Part shown: piece by piece, positions 23,401-38,400 of the stretch | Layout of the letters: each line of letters begins with the position of its first letter | Position numbering within the stretch: position 1 is the stretch's first letter | From: Cydia pomonella | Taxonomy: Eukaryota; Arthropoda; Insecta; Lepidoptera; Tortricidae | DNA length: 64,000 nt | NCBI RefSeq assembly: GCF_033807575.1 | Contig: NC_084727.1 | Coordinates: 496,001-560,000, forward strand | Reading direction: 5' to 3' | Program-made: the position numbers and the translations under genes | The notes under the pieces: model-generated | Seen by the model: the letters and a program-made list of their open reading frames with translations, nothing else | Told to the model about the DNA's origin: nothing | The model's database searches: none

Positions 23401-26400
23401 TATGGTGGTCACACTGCTTTGTATGCGTAAAAATGTGTATGTGTGGGTTTTTAGGGAGTTGGACTGGTCGATTTTATAATCATTTTGCAGCTACAGCTAC
23501 GTTTCAAATGTATGAAAACATAGCATAGCACAGTATAGCACATCTCTGGTCGAAAGGACCCTTAGTGTTATTTGGCTGCTGTTTTCTGTTAGGCGGAGGT
23601 ACTTCCCCAGTTGGGCTCTGCTAGTTCTGGAATGACATCCGCTGTGCTGTGCCCTACCACATAAAGCGAGATGACCTTCACAGTGCCCATACCTCTCTAT
23701 TGGACATAGTTTAAGGACCCCGTCTGTCGGGTTTAATTGACCCACGGTGTACAAAAGCTTGTAAAATACTCACTCATCTTTCCTCCTCCCAACACACGCT
23801 ACTTTAACATGGTCGCTCTCCTTCAACTCGTACACGTCATCCCCCCCCACCTGCGTAGGGGGGCCGATGGTGTATTGCCGATCGGTATGGTGCAGAATGT
23901 CCCTGAATGTACACGTTATGTCTTTGTGGTGGTCTTTTACGCCGTCTATTACTCGGCATTTGGAGTGCTGAAACAGAATAAATAAACTTGTGAGGAATAT
24001 TATCACTTAATATCACAGATGGCACAGATATAATAGTTACCGGACCCCTTCGTTTGACATAATTTTTGAAAGTCATAATTTTTTTTTTTTTATGGTAGAG
24101 GAGGCAAACGAGCAGACGGATCACCTGATGGTAAGCGATTACCGCCGCCCATGGACACCTGCAACACCAGAGGGGTTGTAAGTGCGTTGCCGGCCTTTAA
24201 GATGGGAGTAGATGGGTGGGAGTATGGGATAATGCAATGATTGTCAGATTTATCATTAGTCATAACTCTGAAACCGTTAACTTTTCAGGAATTTTGTAAG
24301 GTTATCCTATAGATACGTTAGGTTTGTTTTATGGCAGTCCTGAAAAGCTGAAATATTTAAATGTCATAAACTAAGAAAAGTGACTAAGGCTTCCAGTGCC
24401 CCAGGCTGCAATCGAACCAGCGTCCTCTGCTATCGCGGCAAGTGCCTGAGCCACTCGGCCACCGGGGTCACGGCAGCATTGATCGAATTTTTCCAAGTAT
24501 ATGCATTTCTTACTGAAGGCTTACTACGCCCCTTATATCTGGACTGGATTTGGACGAACTGCATATTGGAAGTACCATCAGCCGTAAAAGTGCATAGCGA
24601 CTTTATCAATTAATTCATTCATAATTTCTCCATGCAATATCGCGACCCACTGTACTCGCTGTGAGCTCGCAGTCTGCATCGGTCAGCCAAAGCAAAGCGC
24701 GCTCTAGTTGACGCTTCTCGTTATGGTGCATTATTAATTAGTAAACTTACGTAGCATTTGACCCAGTCCTGCCCTTCGCACTTGATCTTCGGTAACTCCT
24801 TGTCGAACTGTGTGACCTCCCTAGAAAAAGGGTCCAGCTCCGGGATCTCGCAGCCCATGCCCTTGTCCAGTTTCAGGGCCTCTTGCAACTTGTTCTCTAT
24901 GTACCTGGAAATATATAGAAAATACTTAAATATTACATAATATTTAAATGCGTTTCCACTTTCCGGTTAACGCAATGGTCGGTAGAGGATGCTTTAGCAA
25001 TAAGTCGGAAATTTGTTCATTCTTGTATTGTGCAATAATAATTTTATAAATAAAAACATTTTGTGAGAATTCTTCGCGAACTTTAAGTAAATTTTGCCAA
25101 AAAAAATTTTTTTTTTCATATTTTTAAATGTAGAAACATAAAAAGGTAATGTTATAGTAAAACTTGCACTCAAAATGTATTTTAACGATATTTTATTTCG
25201 TAAAACCTAGTTTTTACAAAGGTTAATTGTACATTTTTGACATCTATCATGGAGCTGACGATGTAGTCACAATATAATTAACTTCTAGTTGTAAATCCGG
25301 TCGGCGGCTGCTGTGTTCGCAGTGTTATGAAATCCAAAGCGACGGTATTGATACACGGGATTGTATATAGGCTATTTACAGAAATAAACTAACATTACAT
25401 CTAAGGATATTTAGACTACGCCTCATAATGGCATCATCGCCATTCATCGCCATCAAAAAGACGTTTTGCACTAAGTTACAATAAGATTTTTTTAATTGGT
25501 ATTTATTTACTCTGTAACTAGGCGAAAATCAGAAAAGTTTATATGACATTTTAGCCTCTAAATGTGATCAGTACCCCTAGTGTAAATATTTTCGACAGCG
25601 AAACGTGACGTACGCGTTTGCGTTAAGTGTCATTTTGTATGAGATTTTTGACTTTCCAAAACGTCCCGCTTGGCGCGCTGTTCAATAACCCATACAAAAT
25701 GGTTAAGTCTCATTTTGTACGCAAACGCGTACGTCACGTTTCGCTATCGCCTAAATTTACACTAGGGGTACAGGAATACACTGTTAAAATCTTTCGATTT
25801 CCTCATGTTACACCGTGTATACGAATATTATTAGTCACTGCAAACTACATTTCCGTTATTCACTTCTTTTCAACATTGAGACGCCATACCTGAATTGAAA
25901 GCGAACATATTTACTTGGCGTCGAACCAATCGTCTGCCTGAAAAATATTATCTATTTACGTATGGTGACCCGTATTGGACGCATAAATAAATACAGACTG
26001 ATCCAAAAATAAGTTGACTTTTTTTTTACTGCGATATATTGTTCATATTTAATATTAAGAAACTTTTGCGTTTGTATAACCAAAAATATATATAACTTAG
26101 TATAAGATAAATAATATCTAAGAAAAAATCAGTACCCCTAGTGTAAATATTTTCGACAGCGAAACGTGACGTACGCATTTGCGTTAAGTGTCATTTTGTA
26201 TGAGATTTTTGACTTTCCAAAACGTCCCGCTGGGCGCGCTGTTCAAAAACCCATACAAAATGAGACTTAACGCAAACGCGTACGTCACGTTTCGCTATCG
26301 ACTAAATTTACACTAGGGGTACAGATGGCGACACCGTTTGATATTTAACACACATCAGTAAAAGAACATGGGTCAAATAGCCATAATAATATGTCATTCT

Positions 26401-29400
26401 AAGAGTTTTATCCCTGTGTCAAAAGATAGCAGTAAATTTAGTTGATTACAAAACTTACTTTGACAACACGCCTCTGTTCTAAATTATCTTTGGTATAACC
26501 AACTATATTTTGGAGTTAATATGTTCTAAAAGTTATGAATGATTCACGGTTAGCTTCATTAGACTTAAACCGGGACATTGACCGTGATCATACCTTTTAT
26601 ATTGTTAAATTGTTTTTGAGCTCCCGATATTTCGACGCAGGTACATGCATCTTGTTCACGGGTTGTTGGTGATAGCGGGTGGGTGTCCAAGTTAGACCGC
26701 ACTGTCCACCCTCATTCGTGCGCGTCGGCTGCGTTCGCTTTCAACGTTATAGGTCTATTTTAACATTAGTAATACGGGACTGTTAAATGGATATACATAT
26801 TTATTACTATTTTACCATTTGAGCAATTCTCGTTCGGCGCGTCCCAGTCGCGGGGGTGGGCACCTCCTCCTCTCAGTAGGCCGGGTCGAGAAGGTGGCGA
26901 AGTTCGAACGGGGACCCAGTGCTGCGGGGTATAACGCGGCCCCCTGCCCAGGGTACGGGTGAAGACCGCAACGGCTGCAAAGGCGGAGATAGCGGATATC
27001 GGTACGGCAGAGCAGGCGGAGGCGGCACAAAACCCAGTGACAAGCTGCCCTTACTTATTGAGGCCACAGGTTGCACTGGAGCTATACTGCCAGGTAGGGC
27101 AGGATAGTAGGGAAGGCGGCGGAAGAGATCAAGGTCCAACGGCGGCTCCCTAGCTCTCCAAGAGAGTTACTACCTTGGCGTCAGGCGGCAGCCGGCCGTA
27201 AAACAAACAGCCAATTACACTCTCCTCACATGAAATGCACAATAATACGAATAATGGCAATACTACTAGGGCGTACCCCGTAAGCGACGCTGATGCGAAT
27301 AATACGATATACAAGAAAAATACTAGGGCGTACCCCCCAAGCGACGAATACTCTGACAAGAACAAATATTCGCACCAAAAACTAGGAAGAATAAGACTCG
27401 CAACCTGGAACTTGGGGTCTCTTACGGGTAGAAGCCAAGAATTGAGCAACATCTTAAGAAGAAGGAATATACACATTTGCTGTCTGCAGGAAACAAAATG
27501 GAAAGGTTCCAAATCTAAAGATATTGGAAATGATTACCAGGTCGTATACTATGGAACCAATAATAAAAGGAACGGAGTGGCAATAGTTCTCGATAAGAAT
27601 TTTAAATCTCGCATAATAAATGTCACGCGGAAAAGCGATCGACTAATAGCGGTAAAATTAGCTATGGAAAATCAACAGATTTATAATATCATATCAGCAT
27701 ATGCCCCCCAAACTGGCTGTATGGAAGCCGAAAAGACTGCTTTTTGGGAGGATTTAGATGAGCTAGCCAACGGCATACCCTCAAATGAATGTAAAATCAT
27801 TGCAGGTGATCTTAATGGCCATGTTGGGACCAAAAATACCACATCCGACGCGTCACATGGCGGATTTGGGGTGGGACAATTAAATAAACAAGGCGAAGCA
27901 ATCCTGGACTATGCAGCAAGGCATTCATTAACCCTGATAAATACAAACTTTCGGAAAAAGGCAGAACACCTGATCACCTATAAGTGTGCAGGCAGAACAT
28001 CTCAAATAGATTTCATCATTGCGGACAGGGCCGTCAAACAAAAATTCAAAGACTGCAAAGTAATACCAGGCGAGGCTCTAACATCGCAGCATCGTATACT
28101 TGTCGCCGTCTATGACTTACCTAGCCCTTTAAAAACCATAGTGGACAAAACACCCAGAACTAAGTGGAAGGAATTGGCAGGCCCTAAAGGAAAATTGCTG
28201 CTCAGTCAAATAGAAGACTACCTGAAAACTGATACCGAAATAGACTATGAAAACGCTGAAACTATGTGGTCTTCGTTTGAAAAAGAATGTCGAGCGAGAT
28301 CTGCTGAAATACTGGGAGTGTCCAAAGGCCCCCACAGTACTGCAAAGGATTGCAGTTGGTGGAACGAAAAAGTCAAGGGATCTCTGTCACACAAGAAGAA
28401 GATGTTCCAAAAGTGGCAATGTTCAAAACTTGATGCAGACAAAGACAAATACCTCGCAGCGAAGAAACAAGCTAAGAGATGTGTGGCCCTGGAGAGAGAA
28501 AAGTCTAACCAAACTTTCTATAATAGCTTAGAAAAGGCTAAAGATGAACACGAAATCCTAAAAATTGCAAAACACAAACATAGAGCTACGTTGGACATAA
28601 AAATTAACAAATATATAAAAACCAGCGACAACAAACTACTTACTGACAATTTAGATATCAGAAATAGATGGCATCAATACTACAGTCAGCTCTTAAACGA
28701 GGAATTCCCGAGAGAAGATCATCCATGCCTAAAACCCATACATGGCCCTATAGAGCAAATTCACCCGGACGAAGTTAAAAACGCAGTTGGCAAAATGAAG
28801 AACAAAAAAGCCCTTGGCCCTGATGAAATCCCTGCATACCTTTGGAAGCGCCTGGGCCTGGTAGGAATAGTATGGCTCACCAAAGTTTAACATGATTCTG
28901 AGAACTGAACGCATGCCAGAAAAATGGCGACGGAGTTATTTACTACCGTTCTATAAGAACAAGGGTGATGTTGCGTTATGTGAAAATTATAGGGGAATAA
29001 AACTGACTTCACACACATTAAAGGTTTGGGAACGTCTTTTGAACAAGCGTCTGCTCAATCTCTCTATCATATCGGAAAATCAGTTTGGCTTCACAGCATC
29101 CAAGTCCACCACTGACGCTATACAGGCAATAAGGATCCTGATGGAAAAACATATGATGAACCAGGAGGACCTACATCTAACATTCATTGACCTCGAAAAA
29201 GCCTTTGATCGCGTGCCCCGCAGTTTAGTATGGCAGTCCCTTCGTGCCCAGGAAATTCCAGAAAAATATATACGGCTTATCCAAGACATGTACAGCAAAG
29301 CCAGCACAAGGGTTCGAAGCCTAGCAGGCCTTAGTGACGCGTTCGAAGTCAATGTAGGCGTCCATCAGGGTTCCGCTCTAAGTCCCCTACTTTTTAATAT

Positions 29401-32400
29401 GATTATGGACTATCTGACCAAAGACATACCTTCGGCATTGCCATGGACTATGCTCTATGCCGATGACATCGTCCTAGCAGCTAACACTTCTAAAGAACTG
29501 CAGGAAATACTAAATACGTGGGTATCTGCTCTAGAAAAGTACGGCTTACGAGTGAGTAGGAGCAAGACCGAGTACTTAAAATGCCCTTTTAGTGGAAACA
29601 TAACGCCGGAAACAATTACAGTTGGGTCAACGCCTATCCCAACTGTGAATAAATTCAAGTACTTGGGCTCAATGCTCACGACGGATGCCAAAATTGATGC
29701 AGATATAGCGCATCGGGTTAACGTAGCTTGGCAGAAATGGAGATCTCTTACAGGAGTAATTTGTGATCCCCGAGTCCCCGTAAAAATTAAGGGGAAAGTC
29801 TACAAGACGGCGGTCCGGCCAGCACTTCTGTATGGTTCCGAATGCTGGGCAACAAAAAAGGTACACGAGCAGAAAGTTCACGTCAATGAGATGAGGATGC
29901 TGAGGTGGGCGGGAGGTGTTACTCGGCTAGATAAAATTCGTAACGAATTCATCCGAGGCAGCTTTAAAGTCGCACCTATCACTGAGAAAATCATCGAAAA
30001 CCGCTTAAGATGGTACGGACATATTAAAAGACGCAGCAAAGATCATGTGGTACAGATAGCGCTAGATTTACCAGAGCAAAACAAGAGGAAGGGCCGCAAA
30101 CCAACGACCTGGTGGTCAAAAATACAAGGAGACCTCAAGCAAGCCCAATTGCCAGAACAAACAACCCAGGACAGGACATCCTGGCGCAAATATGTGAGGA
30201 GGCCCGACCCCAAATAAAGGGAAAAGGGATGGAAGAAGAAGAAGACTATTTTACCATTGTTTTATTGTTTATTTAAAATTAGCCTGTTTAAAGTTTAAAA
30301 TTAGCAAACAACTGTTTAAACAGTTGATTATAAAAATGAGTATATCTCGTTATTATTGTAATTACACAAACCCATTCTGTTAGATGTGTACCTACTATTT
30401 AAATAGTGTTATGTTTTATCTCTTTAAATTAAAGAACGTAAAACCACCCAAATATATTTGTGTGAAAATCCGGCCCTGTTTTTTACCTGCTCCTCGAGAA
30501 ACATAACATTGCTTCCTTGGCGCTAGCTAGCCGTGCGCTCGCATTACCAGTGCAAGCGAGGTCTTCGAATACGTATCTTTATTTCGGATCGCAGTGTCAC
30601 AAGTTAAGCTGGTTTGAGAGCGTTTAGTCGCCTACCTTAGACGCACCAATAGAGATCAGACAGCTATTTTGTTAGAATTCTGTATTAGTTCATAATGAAT
30701 CTTATTCCGTGCTCAATAGAGTAGTAATTCAATAAACGCTACCTATGCGGCCTGACCATTTTTTCATAGTGGCACGCGCCTTTGCGGTTTTTAAACAATA
30801 GATAAGACGATAATCCGTAGACGCTCACGGAGAAAAATAGAAACTATACCACTGGGCGCGTATATAAGGCGCTCTAACGCGTTCAACACCGTTGACCATG
30901 ACATTCTCCTTGCTCTGCTCAAACTCATGAACGTTTCGGAAACAGCCCTTAACTGGTTCGCAGCCTACCTGAGGGGCCGCCAGCAGGCAGTCCGAGTTGA
31001 CCGGTCCTTGTCTGACTGGTGTGACCTGGTTACTGGCGTGCCTCAAGGAGGAATTTTATCCCCACTTCTATTTTCCGCCTTTATTAACTTTATTACACCT
31101 AACCTTTGCTGTACCTACCATCTGTATGCTGATGACCTGCAACTCTATGACCAGTGCCCCGTGACTGACCTTCAGACTTGCATTGAGAAACTTAACCTGG
31201 ACCTTTTACATATCCAGCAGTGGTCAAACAAGTTCGGCCTTTTTGTAAATCCTTCCAAGTGCCAGGCCATTGTTATCGGTAGTTCCAGACAGCTTGCAAG
31301 AATAGACTTGGACGCGATAACACCAGTAAGTTTTGACGGCACTCCAATAAGGTTCAGTCAAAGTGTTAAAGATCTGGGTGTTCTCTTAGATAGTACTCTG
31401 AGTTGGAGAGCGCAGGTTACCGAGATCAGTCGAAAGGTCATGGGTTCCCTTCACACTCTTAATAAATTTAAGCACTTCCTGCCTATCAAAACCAAAGTTT
31501 TATTAATTAATTCCCTTATCCTGCCCATTATTCAATTCAATTTCAATTCAATTCAATTTATTTTTATTTCGGACCATGTCCATAGTGTTAGTATACATTC
31601 CCTTAATCCTATGTTAGTTAACTACTATACTAGGTCATAATAAATTATACACCAAGCCTCTGGATCCCATATGTACTCCCTCCCAGTGTTTCCAGAAGGC
31701 GCAAGCAGGCGATTCTAACACTAGGCGCAAGAGGCTGCTGGAACTGTCCCGCACGCGACGCATCAGGGAGGCAGTCCTTTTGCGTATTATTGCACCAAAG
31801 CAATCAGTGCGCGCCTCCGCGAACATACCTGACGCGCTACAAAAGCGAGGCAGTCCCAACAACATCCTGAACCCATTGTTATACTGGACGCGCAGGGCAT
31901 TGAGGGCCCTTTTAGTATAATTTGTCCACAGACTGCACGTGTAAAAGGTCTGGCAAAACGCTTTAAATAGCGTTATTTTGACATTCCCATTACATCGTGC
32001 AAACCTGCGAGACAACATATTACAACGTACCGCCAATGCCCTGCCGCCGCCATTATTGATTATGGTGATGTGTGTTTGTTAATATAATGTACATTTACAT
32101 TGGCAACACTCCTATCTGTTTTTACTCCTTGTCTTTGGTTTCACTATTCTATGGTCTGTTCTTGCTTTTTGTAACAAAATGTGTTTCCTTATATAATTAT
32201 GTTTTACCTAAATAAATAACAAGAAGAGAATGCTCTATGTTTAATTTAGTATATTAACATGGTAGCAGAGCGTGGTTTATAATGGTGATGTGAAATAGAT
32301 AATGTATGATCGAACATTATAACGAGATATAAAGAAGTGATGGCGGCGAAGAACGGTGATATAAATATACCAATTTTTGATGGAGCAGACTACAGTAATT

Positions 32401-35400
32401 GGAAAATACGTATACTAAAATTTTTACAGTTCAAAAAATGCAAAGATGTTACTATGCGAGGAAAGTTGACAACTGACGATGAAAAATGGGACGATCGCGA
32501 TATTCAAGCGACAAACTATATATATATAGCGCAATATCGAATAAACAATTAGAATACATAAGCGATTTAGATACCGCATACGAAATAATGCAAAAATTTG
32601 ACAAGATGTATTTAAAAAAGTCGACGGCCTTGCAAATAGTGTGCCGACATAACCTCGAAACTGTAAAATTGAAAAACTATGAAGACGTGACTTTATTTTT
32701 CGACGATTTCGAAAAAGCTGTTAACGAATTAAAGCAGGCAGGTGCAGATGTTACGGAGCAGGAAAAACTAAACTATATGTTGAAATCACTGCCACAAAAC
32801 TATAGTCATATCGGTGACTTGATAGATGTTTTACCAGAGAGAGAGAGGACAGTTGATTACTTAAAAAGCAAGATTAAACTTAAAAGTGCCGAGGAAAAAT
32901 CGAACGAAATGTCAAATAACAGCTCAAATGCCTTTCGTGCTGAAGCCAGACCGTCATCACAAACAAATTTTAACTGTCATTTTTGTGGAAAACCAGGTCA
33001 CTTACAGAGAGATTGTTATGCTCGCACTGAAAATAATCCTCGAGGTCGAGGTCGAACATTCTCAGTTAACAGAGGTAGAGGGCATTCAGGAAGCCGAGGT
33101 CGCGGACACTCCAGTAGAGGACGTGGGACCTATACTAGAAATTTTCACAGAGGCAGAGGATATAACCAAAATGAACAAGTACACGGAAACAGTTTTCCCG
33201 CAATCGCAAATAATGCCTCTCAGTGTGAAGCAACAACAAAAAAGGGTGAAATAAACTGGCTCCTGGACTCAGGATGCACAGATCACATAATTAATAATGA
33301 TGAGTACTTTGATATATGCGAAACCCTGAAGAATCCGGTAGATATTAAAATTGGTGATGGAAGAAAATTAAAAGCTACTAAAGTTGGAAATATTACCACA
33401 TATTTCTCAGTCTACGGGAGAAGATCAGAGGTAAAATTAATGAATGTATTTTATGTTGAGGAAATGAAGGTTAACTTAATAAGTTACTCTAAAGTCACTG
33501 ACAAAAACACAATTGTGTCAAGAGGAAGGTTATCCAAAATTTATAACCCATATGGAGAGATTATAGCAATTGCAATTAAAGATGAAAGATTGTATAAGAT
33601 GAAAAGCTATGTCAACGAAAAAATGCTGGAAGCGAATGTGAGTAAAAGCACTATGTCTATGAAAGAAAAATTACACCGGACATTAGGACATGTCAACTTT
33701 AATAATTTGGAAGTAATGTGCAAAAATGAATCATTAGATGGACTGCCTAAAGAAATAGAATCAGAATATTTAAGATGTGCAACATGTATTGAAAACAAGA
33801 TGCATAATTTACCTTTTCAAAATAACCGAAGAAGAGCACAAGATATATTAGAAATTGTTCATACAGATTTAAATGGGCCTCATCAAACAACAGGAAATTG
33901 TGGAGAAAAATACTTTTTGAGCTTTATAGATGACTATAGCAAACTGGTCAGAGTTTATTGTATCCGAACGAAAGATGAAGTATATGATTGCCTAGTACAT
34001 TATGTAAATGAAATGCAAAATGTAACAAATAAGATGATAAAAGAAATACGATGTGATAATCGAAAAGAGTATATAAATTCAAGAGTTTTTCAGTTTGCAA
34101 GAGAGAAGGGAATTATTATAAAACCATGTCCAGCTTATGTTCATCAGCTCAATGGAACCTCGGAGAGATTTCATCGTTCTCTGATGGATATGGGGAGATG
34201 TCTCCTGTCAGAAGCAAAGGTAGAAAGAAAATATTGGCCAGAAGTTATAAAAACAGCAGCATATTTGAAAAATAGAACTTTGACTAACACAATTGAAAAG
34301 AAAACCCCTTATGAAATATTTTTCAGAAGAAAGCCATCAGTAAAGTATCTGAAAATGTATGGCAGTAGAGTATTTGTGAGAATTCCAGAAGAGAAAAGAA
34401 GGTCCAAATGGGACAAGAAAGCAGAAATGGGTATATTACTAGGCTACAATGAAACTGGATATAGAGTATTAATTGACAATAAAATAATAATAGCTAGACA
34501 CTGTGATATTATAGAAGAAGATGTAAATTTGTGTGGTTTTGAAAAAAAACCGGAAAAGACATTACAAACTGGAAAGAATACAAACAACATACCAGAGGAC
34601 CAAAATATGGATAAAGTAAATGGTGTTGAAAACGAAGAGAGACAAAAAAGAAAAGTTAAGCCACCAAGACGATTTGATGATGAATTTGGCTATTATTGTA
34701 TTAACGTAAACTATTGTGATGCTATGACCCCAGAAAATTTTCAGGAGGCGATAACTTGTGCAAATTCTGACAAATGGAAGGAAGCCATGGATCGCGAGAT
34801 AGACAGCTTGGTAAAAAATAAAACATGGACACTTGTTAGTAAGCCAAAAGACAAAAAGGTAATTGATGTGAAGTGGGTCTACAGAAAGAAGAGTGATACG
34901 GAATATAAAGCAAGGTTAGTGGTTAGAGGTTTTCAACAAACTGATTGTGCCGATGATACTTACTCCCCTGTTGCTAAAATGCCAACTTTCAAACTTTTAT
35001 TGTCATTTTGTTGTCAAAATTCTTTAGAAATCCACCAGATGGATGTAGAGACGGCATTTCTTAATGGTCAGGTAAATTCAGAAGTTTATGTAAAACAACC
35101 AATGGGTTATGAATGTGACAGTAAAAAGGTTTATAGGCTAAATAAATCGTTATATGGTTTGAAAGAAAGTCCACGCGCTTGGTATGAATGTTTTAACAAT
35201 TGTCTGACTAAACTAGATTTTCAAAGAAGTAAATATGATTACTGTTTATATTTCAAAAAGGAAAACGACTTTGATGTTTACATTCTATTGTTTGTTGATG
35301 ATTTGCTGATTTGCTGTAAAGATGTAAATATCATAAGTGATATAAAGAACAAATTATGTGACAAATTTAAAATGAAGGATTTAGGCAAAGTTCAGAAATA

Positions 35401-38400
35401 TATTGGTATAGATATTGAATATAACTACAAACAAGACAACACTTTAACTTTGAGTCAGGAATATTACATTGAATCATTAGCAAAACGTTATAATATTGAA
35501 AAGGCCAAATTATACAAAACGCCTATGGAAATAAATTTAAAACTGGAAAAATCTGAATTAAATGAAGATATTAAGTATAGAAATCTAATAGGTGCTCTGT
35601 TGCATATTAGCTCTGGCACACGACCAGATATTTCTTTTAGTGTTAATTACCTAAGTCGTTTCCAAAATTGCTGTGATGAGACACATTTTAGATATGCGTT
35701 AAGGGTATTAAAATATTTATATCTAACTAAAAGCCTTAAGCTAAAATATTATAAAAATGATAATGCTGACATCATAGATTGCTTTGTTGACTCGGATTGG
35801 GCAGGCGATACAATTGATAGGAAATCTACTACTGGGTACGTGATTAGATTGTTTGGAAATATAATCTTGTGGAAATCAAAGAAACAAAACTCTGTTACAA
35901 AGTCATCTACGTTTGCCGAATATATCGCTCTGTCAGACGCAGTGACAGAAATAAATTTTCTAATATGTTTAATTAATGAAGTGTTTCTAAAAATGAGTCA
36001 ACCTGTTAAAATATATGAAGATAACTCTGGTGCTGTAGCCATTGCCAAATATGGAAATTTAACAAAAAAATCTAAGTATATAGAGGTTCATTTTCATTAT
36101 GTTCATGAAAACTGTAAAGAAGGAAAAATTGAAGTTATTAAGATTGAGTCAGAAAATAATGTTTCAGACATATTAACTAAGGCTCTGGGAAATGTGAAAT
36201 TTATTAAATTTAGAGATAGTTTAAATATAAAGTTATAGACAAAGACATGTATAAGGTTAGAATAAGTTACTTTATAAAACTTATCAGTTATTAAAACTGT
36301 ATTCTTAAAAGTTGTTAAGTTGAATAGTTGTTACCTAATATAATGTAGTTGTTTTGTTGCCATACATGTAAATGTAAGGAGGCGTGTTAATATAATGTAC
36401 ATTTACATTGGCAACACTCCTATCTGTTTTTACTCCTTGTCTTTGGTTTCACTATTCTATGGTCTGTTCTTGCTTTTTGTAACAAAATGTGTTTCCTTAT
36501 ATAATTATGTTTTACCTAAATAAATAACAAGAAGAGAATGCTCTATGTTTAATTTAGTATATTAACAGTGTTATCCGGACTTAAATGAAGAACTTCTCGA
36601 CAAATTGGATCGGCTACTCAATAACTGCATTCGCTTCATTTTTTGCCTTCGTAAATATGATCATGTCTCATCTTTTCGTTCCCAGCTCGGCTGGCTCCCC
36701 ATTCGTCAACGACGCAATGTTCGCATGTTGTGTACTCTTTTTTCTGTGTTAAATGATCCTCATTCTCCTGAATACCTTAAGTCTCTATTTCAATACTACG
36801 GCGTTACCCGGGACCGTCAACTTCGCTCTTCCGGCAATATGTCTCTATCTATCCCTCTTCACCGCACTGGGTTCATGTCGAATTCGTTTTCCGTGCAGGC
36901 GGCCCGTCTTTGGAACGGACTTCCCTACGGCATCAAAAATGCTCAAAATAAGTTTGCATTTAAAAAATCCTTACGTGCTTTCTTTGCTAGCAGAATGAAA
37001 AAATAATAATGTATGGGTAAGCTCTATATGTTTTGTCGTTATTTATGTATATATTATAAGAAATATAAGTATGTATATTTATGTATGTATGTATTATGTA
37101 TGTATGGTATGTTATTGTATTATATTTGGTTGTTGTTGTTAAAGTAGCACCGCCCACAATCTCTCTGCTTTGCCTAAAGGTTGACTGGTAGAGAATGCCT
37201 CATGGCATTAAGTCCGCCTTTTGTACTATAAGGTTTTCTTTTGTGCAATAAAGATTAAATAAATAAATAAATAAGGTGCATGTAACTGCGTTGACATATC
37301 GGGAGCTCAAAACCAATATAAAAGGTCATCACGGTCCATATCCCGGTCGATTTAAGTTTATTGTTTTGTTTAATTTAAACATGCCATGCCATTACATAAG
37401 GAGATCCAAACGCGCAAATGGCATTGGATAGGGCATATCCTCAGGAAGCCTGACACCCACCTATCCAAGGTGGCCCTGACCTGGAAGATGCCCGGAAAAC
37501 GGAAACATGGTCGCCCTAAATTTACTTGGCGCCGTTCCGTGGAGCAAGAGTTGGGTGTATTGGGGATGGGGTGGGAGGAGGTTACCCAAGCTGCCCAGGA
37601 CCGGAGTCAGTGGAAGAAAATGGTTCAAGCCCTACACCCCAGCAGGGGGTAACAGGATGAAAAGAAGAAAGAAAAAAGTTTAATTTAAATGATTGGAATT
37701 TCGATTGTCATTAATATGTATAATATGTATATTTAGGGCCATCCGGTATTATATGATAATCTTACACAAAATAGCCGAGTCCCACATTAATCTCAATAAA
37801 GTTTGTGCTCCGGGTACCAGACGATTGCTTCAAGGAGGTTCGTGTCATTCACAATGACGCGCGGATTTGTCAAATATAACCTTTAAGACATGTCAATACG
37901 ATTCAAGGCACGCGTCTTCGTGAATGACACGATCTATAATACTATTCATTTACAAGAAATAAGAGTTACACCAACGGCAACGGCCAGACTGTTCTACGTC
38001 ACTCAACAACGAAGTATAAAATTTCCCATAAATCATGAACGATAAAATAAGATGTTTAATTTTTGACAAACGGAAACGCCGGCGATAGGTGCTATTTAAA
38101 TTTACCGGATGTTTCCTGTAAAAGGAGCAATAAATAATAAATAAATAAATATTATAGGACATTATTACACAAATTGACTAAGTCCCACAGTAAGCTCAAT
38201 AAGGCTTGTGTTGAGGGTACTTAGACAACGATATACATAATATATAAATATTTATAAATACTTAAATACATAGAAAACACCCATGACTCAGGAACAAATA
38301 TCCATGCTCATCACACGAATAAATGCCCTTACCAGGATTTTAACCCGGGACCATCGGCTTCATAGGCAGGGTCACTACTCACTAGGCCAGACCGGTCGTC

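Larger units (their letters stand above)
26820..30244 (+). mobile_element. Nearly full-length RTE-type LINE with 14-bp target duplication
   Basis: Flanked by ACTATTTTACCATT at 26806-26819 and 30245-30258. Contains an apurinic-type endonuclease and reverse transcriptase split by one frameshift, and ends in a GAAGAAGAAG-type tail, as RTE elements do. About 415 bp of 5' leader precede the ORF. Sits in host intron 3 on the strand opposite to the gene. Confidence 0.92.
32077..36567 (+). mobile_element. Copia-type LTR retrotransposon with apparently identical LTRs
   Basis: LTRs 32077-32259 and 36385-36567 (183 bp each; no difference seen by eye), TGTTAA...TTAACA ends, 5-bp target duplication GTGTT at 32072-32076 and 36568-36572. 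Primer-binding site TGGTAGCAGAGCGTGG at 32260 resembles the complement of an initiator tRNA-Met 3' end. Purine tract AAGGAGG at 36376. Inserted in the LINE, so it is the youngest layer. Confidence 0.95.
30872..37274 (+). mobile_element. CR1/Jockey-like LINE, 5'-truncated and split by two insertions
   Basis: Three pieces: 30872-31532 (RT from NAFNTVDHDIL onward), about 32051-32076, and 36568-37274 (end of ORF and 3' UTR). Bridging reads ILPII-DYGDVC-YPDLNEELLD. The first break holds a reverse-strand LINE fragment, the second the copia element. The 3' UTR ends TGCAATAAAGATTAAATAAA and an AAATA-type tail. Confidence 0.82.

Noticed and set aside
24380..24480. Possible tRNA gene
   Set aside because: A and B boxes are present but the acceptor arm is not convincing and a SINE body follows.
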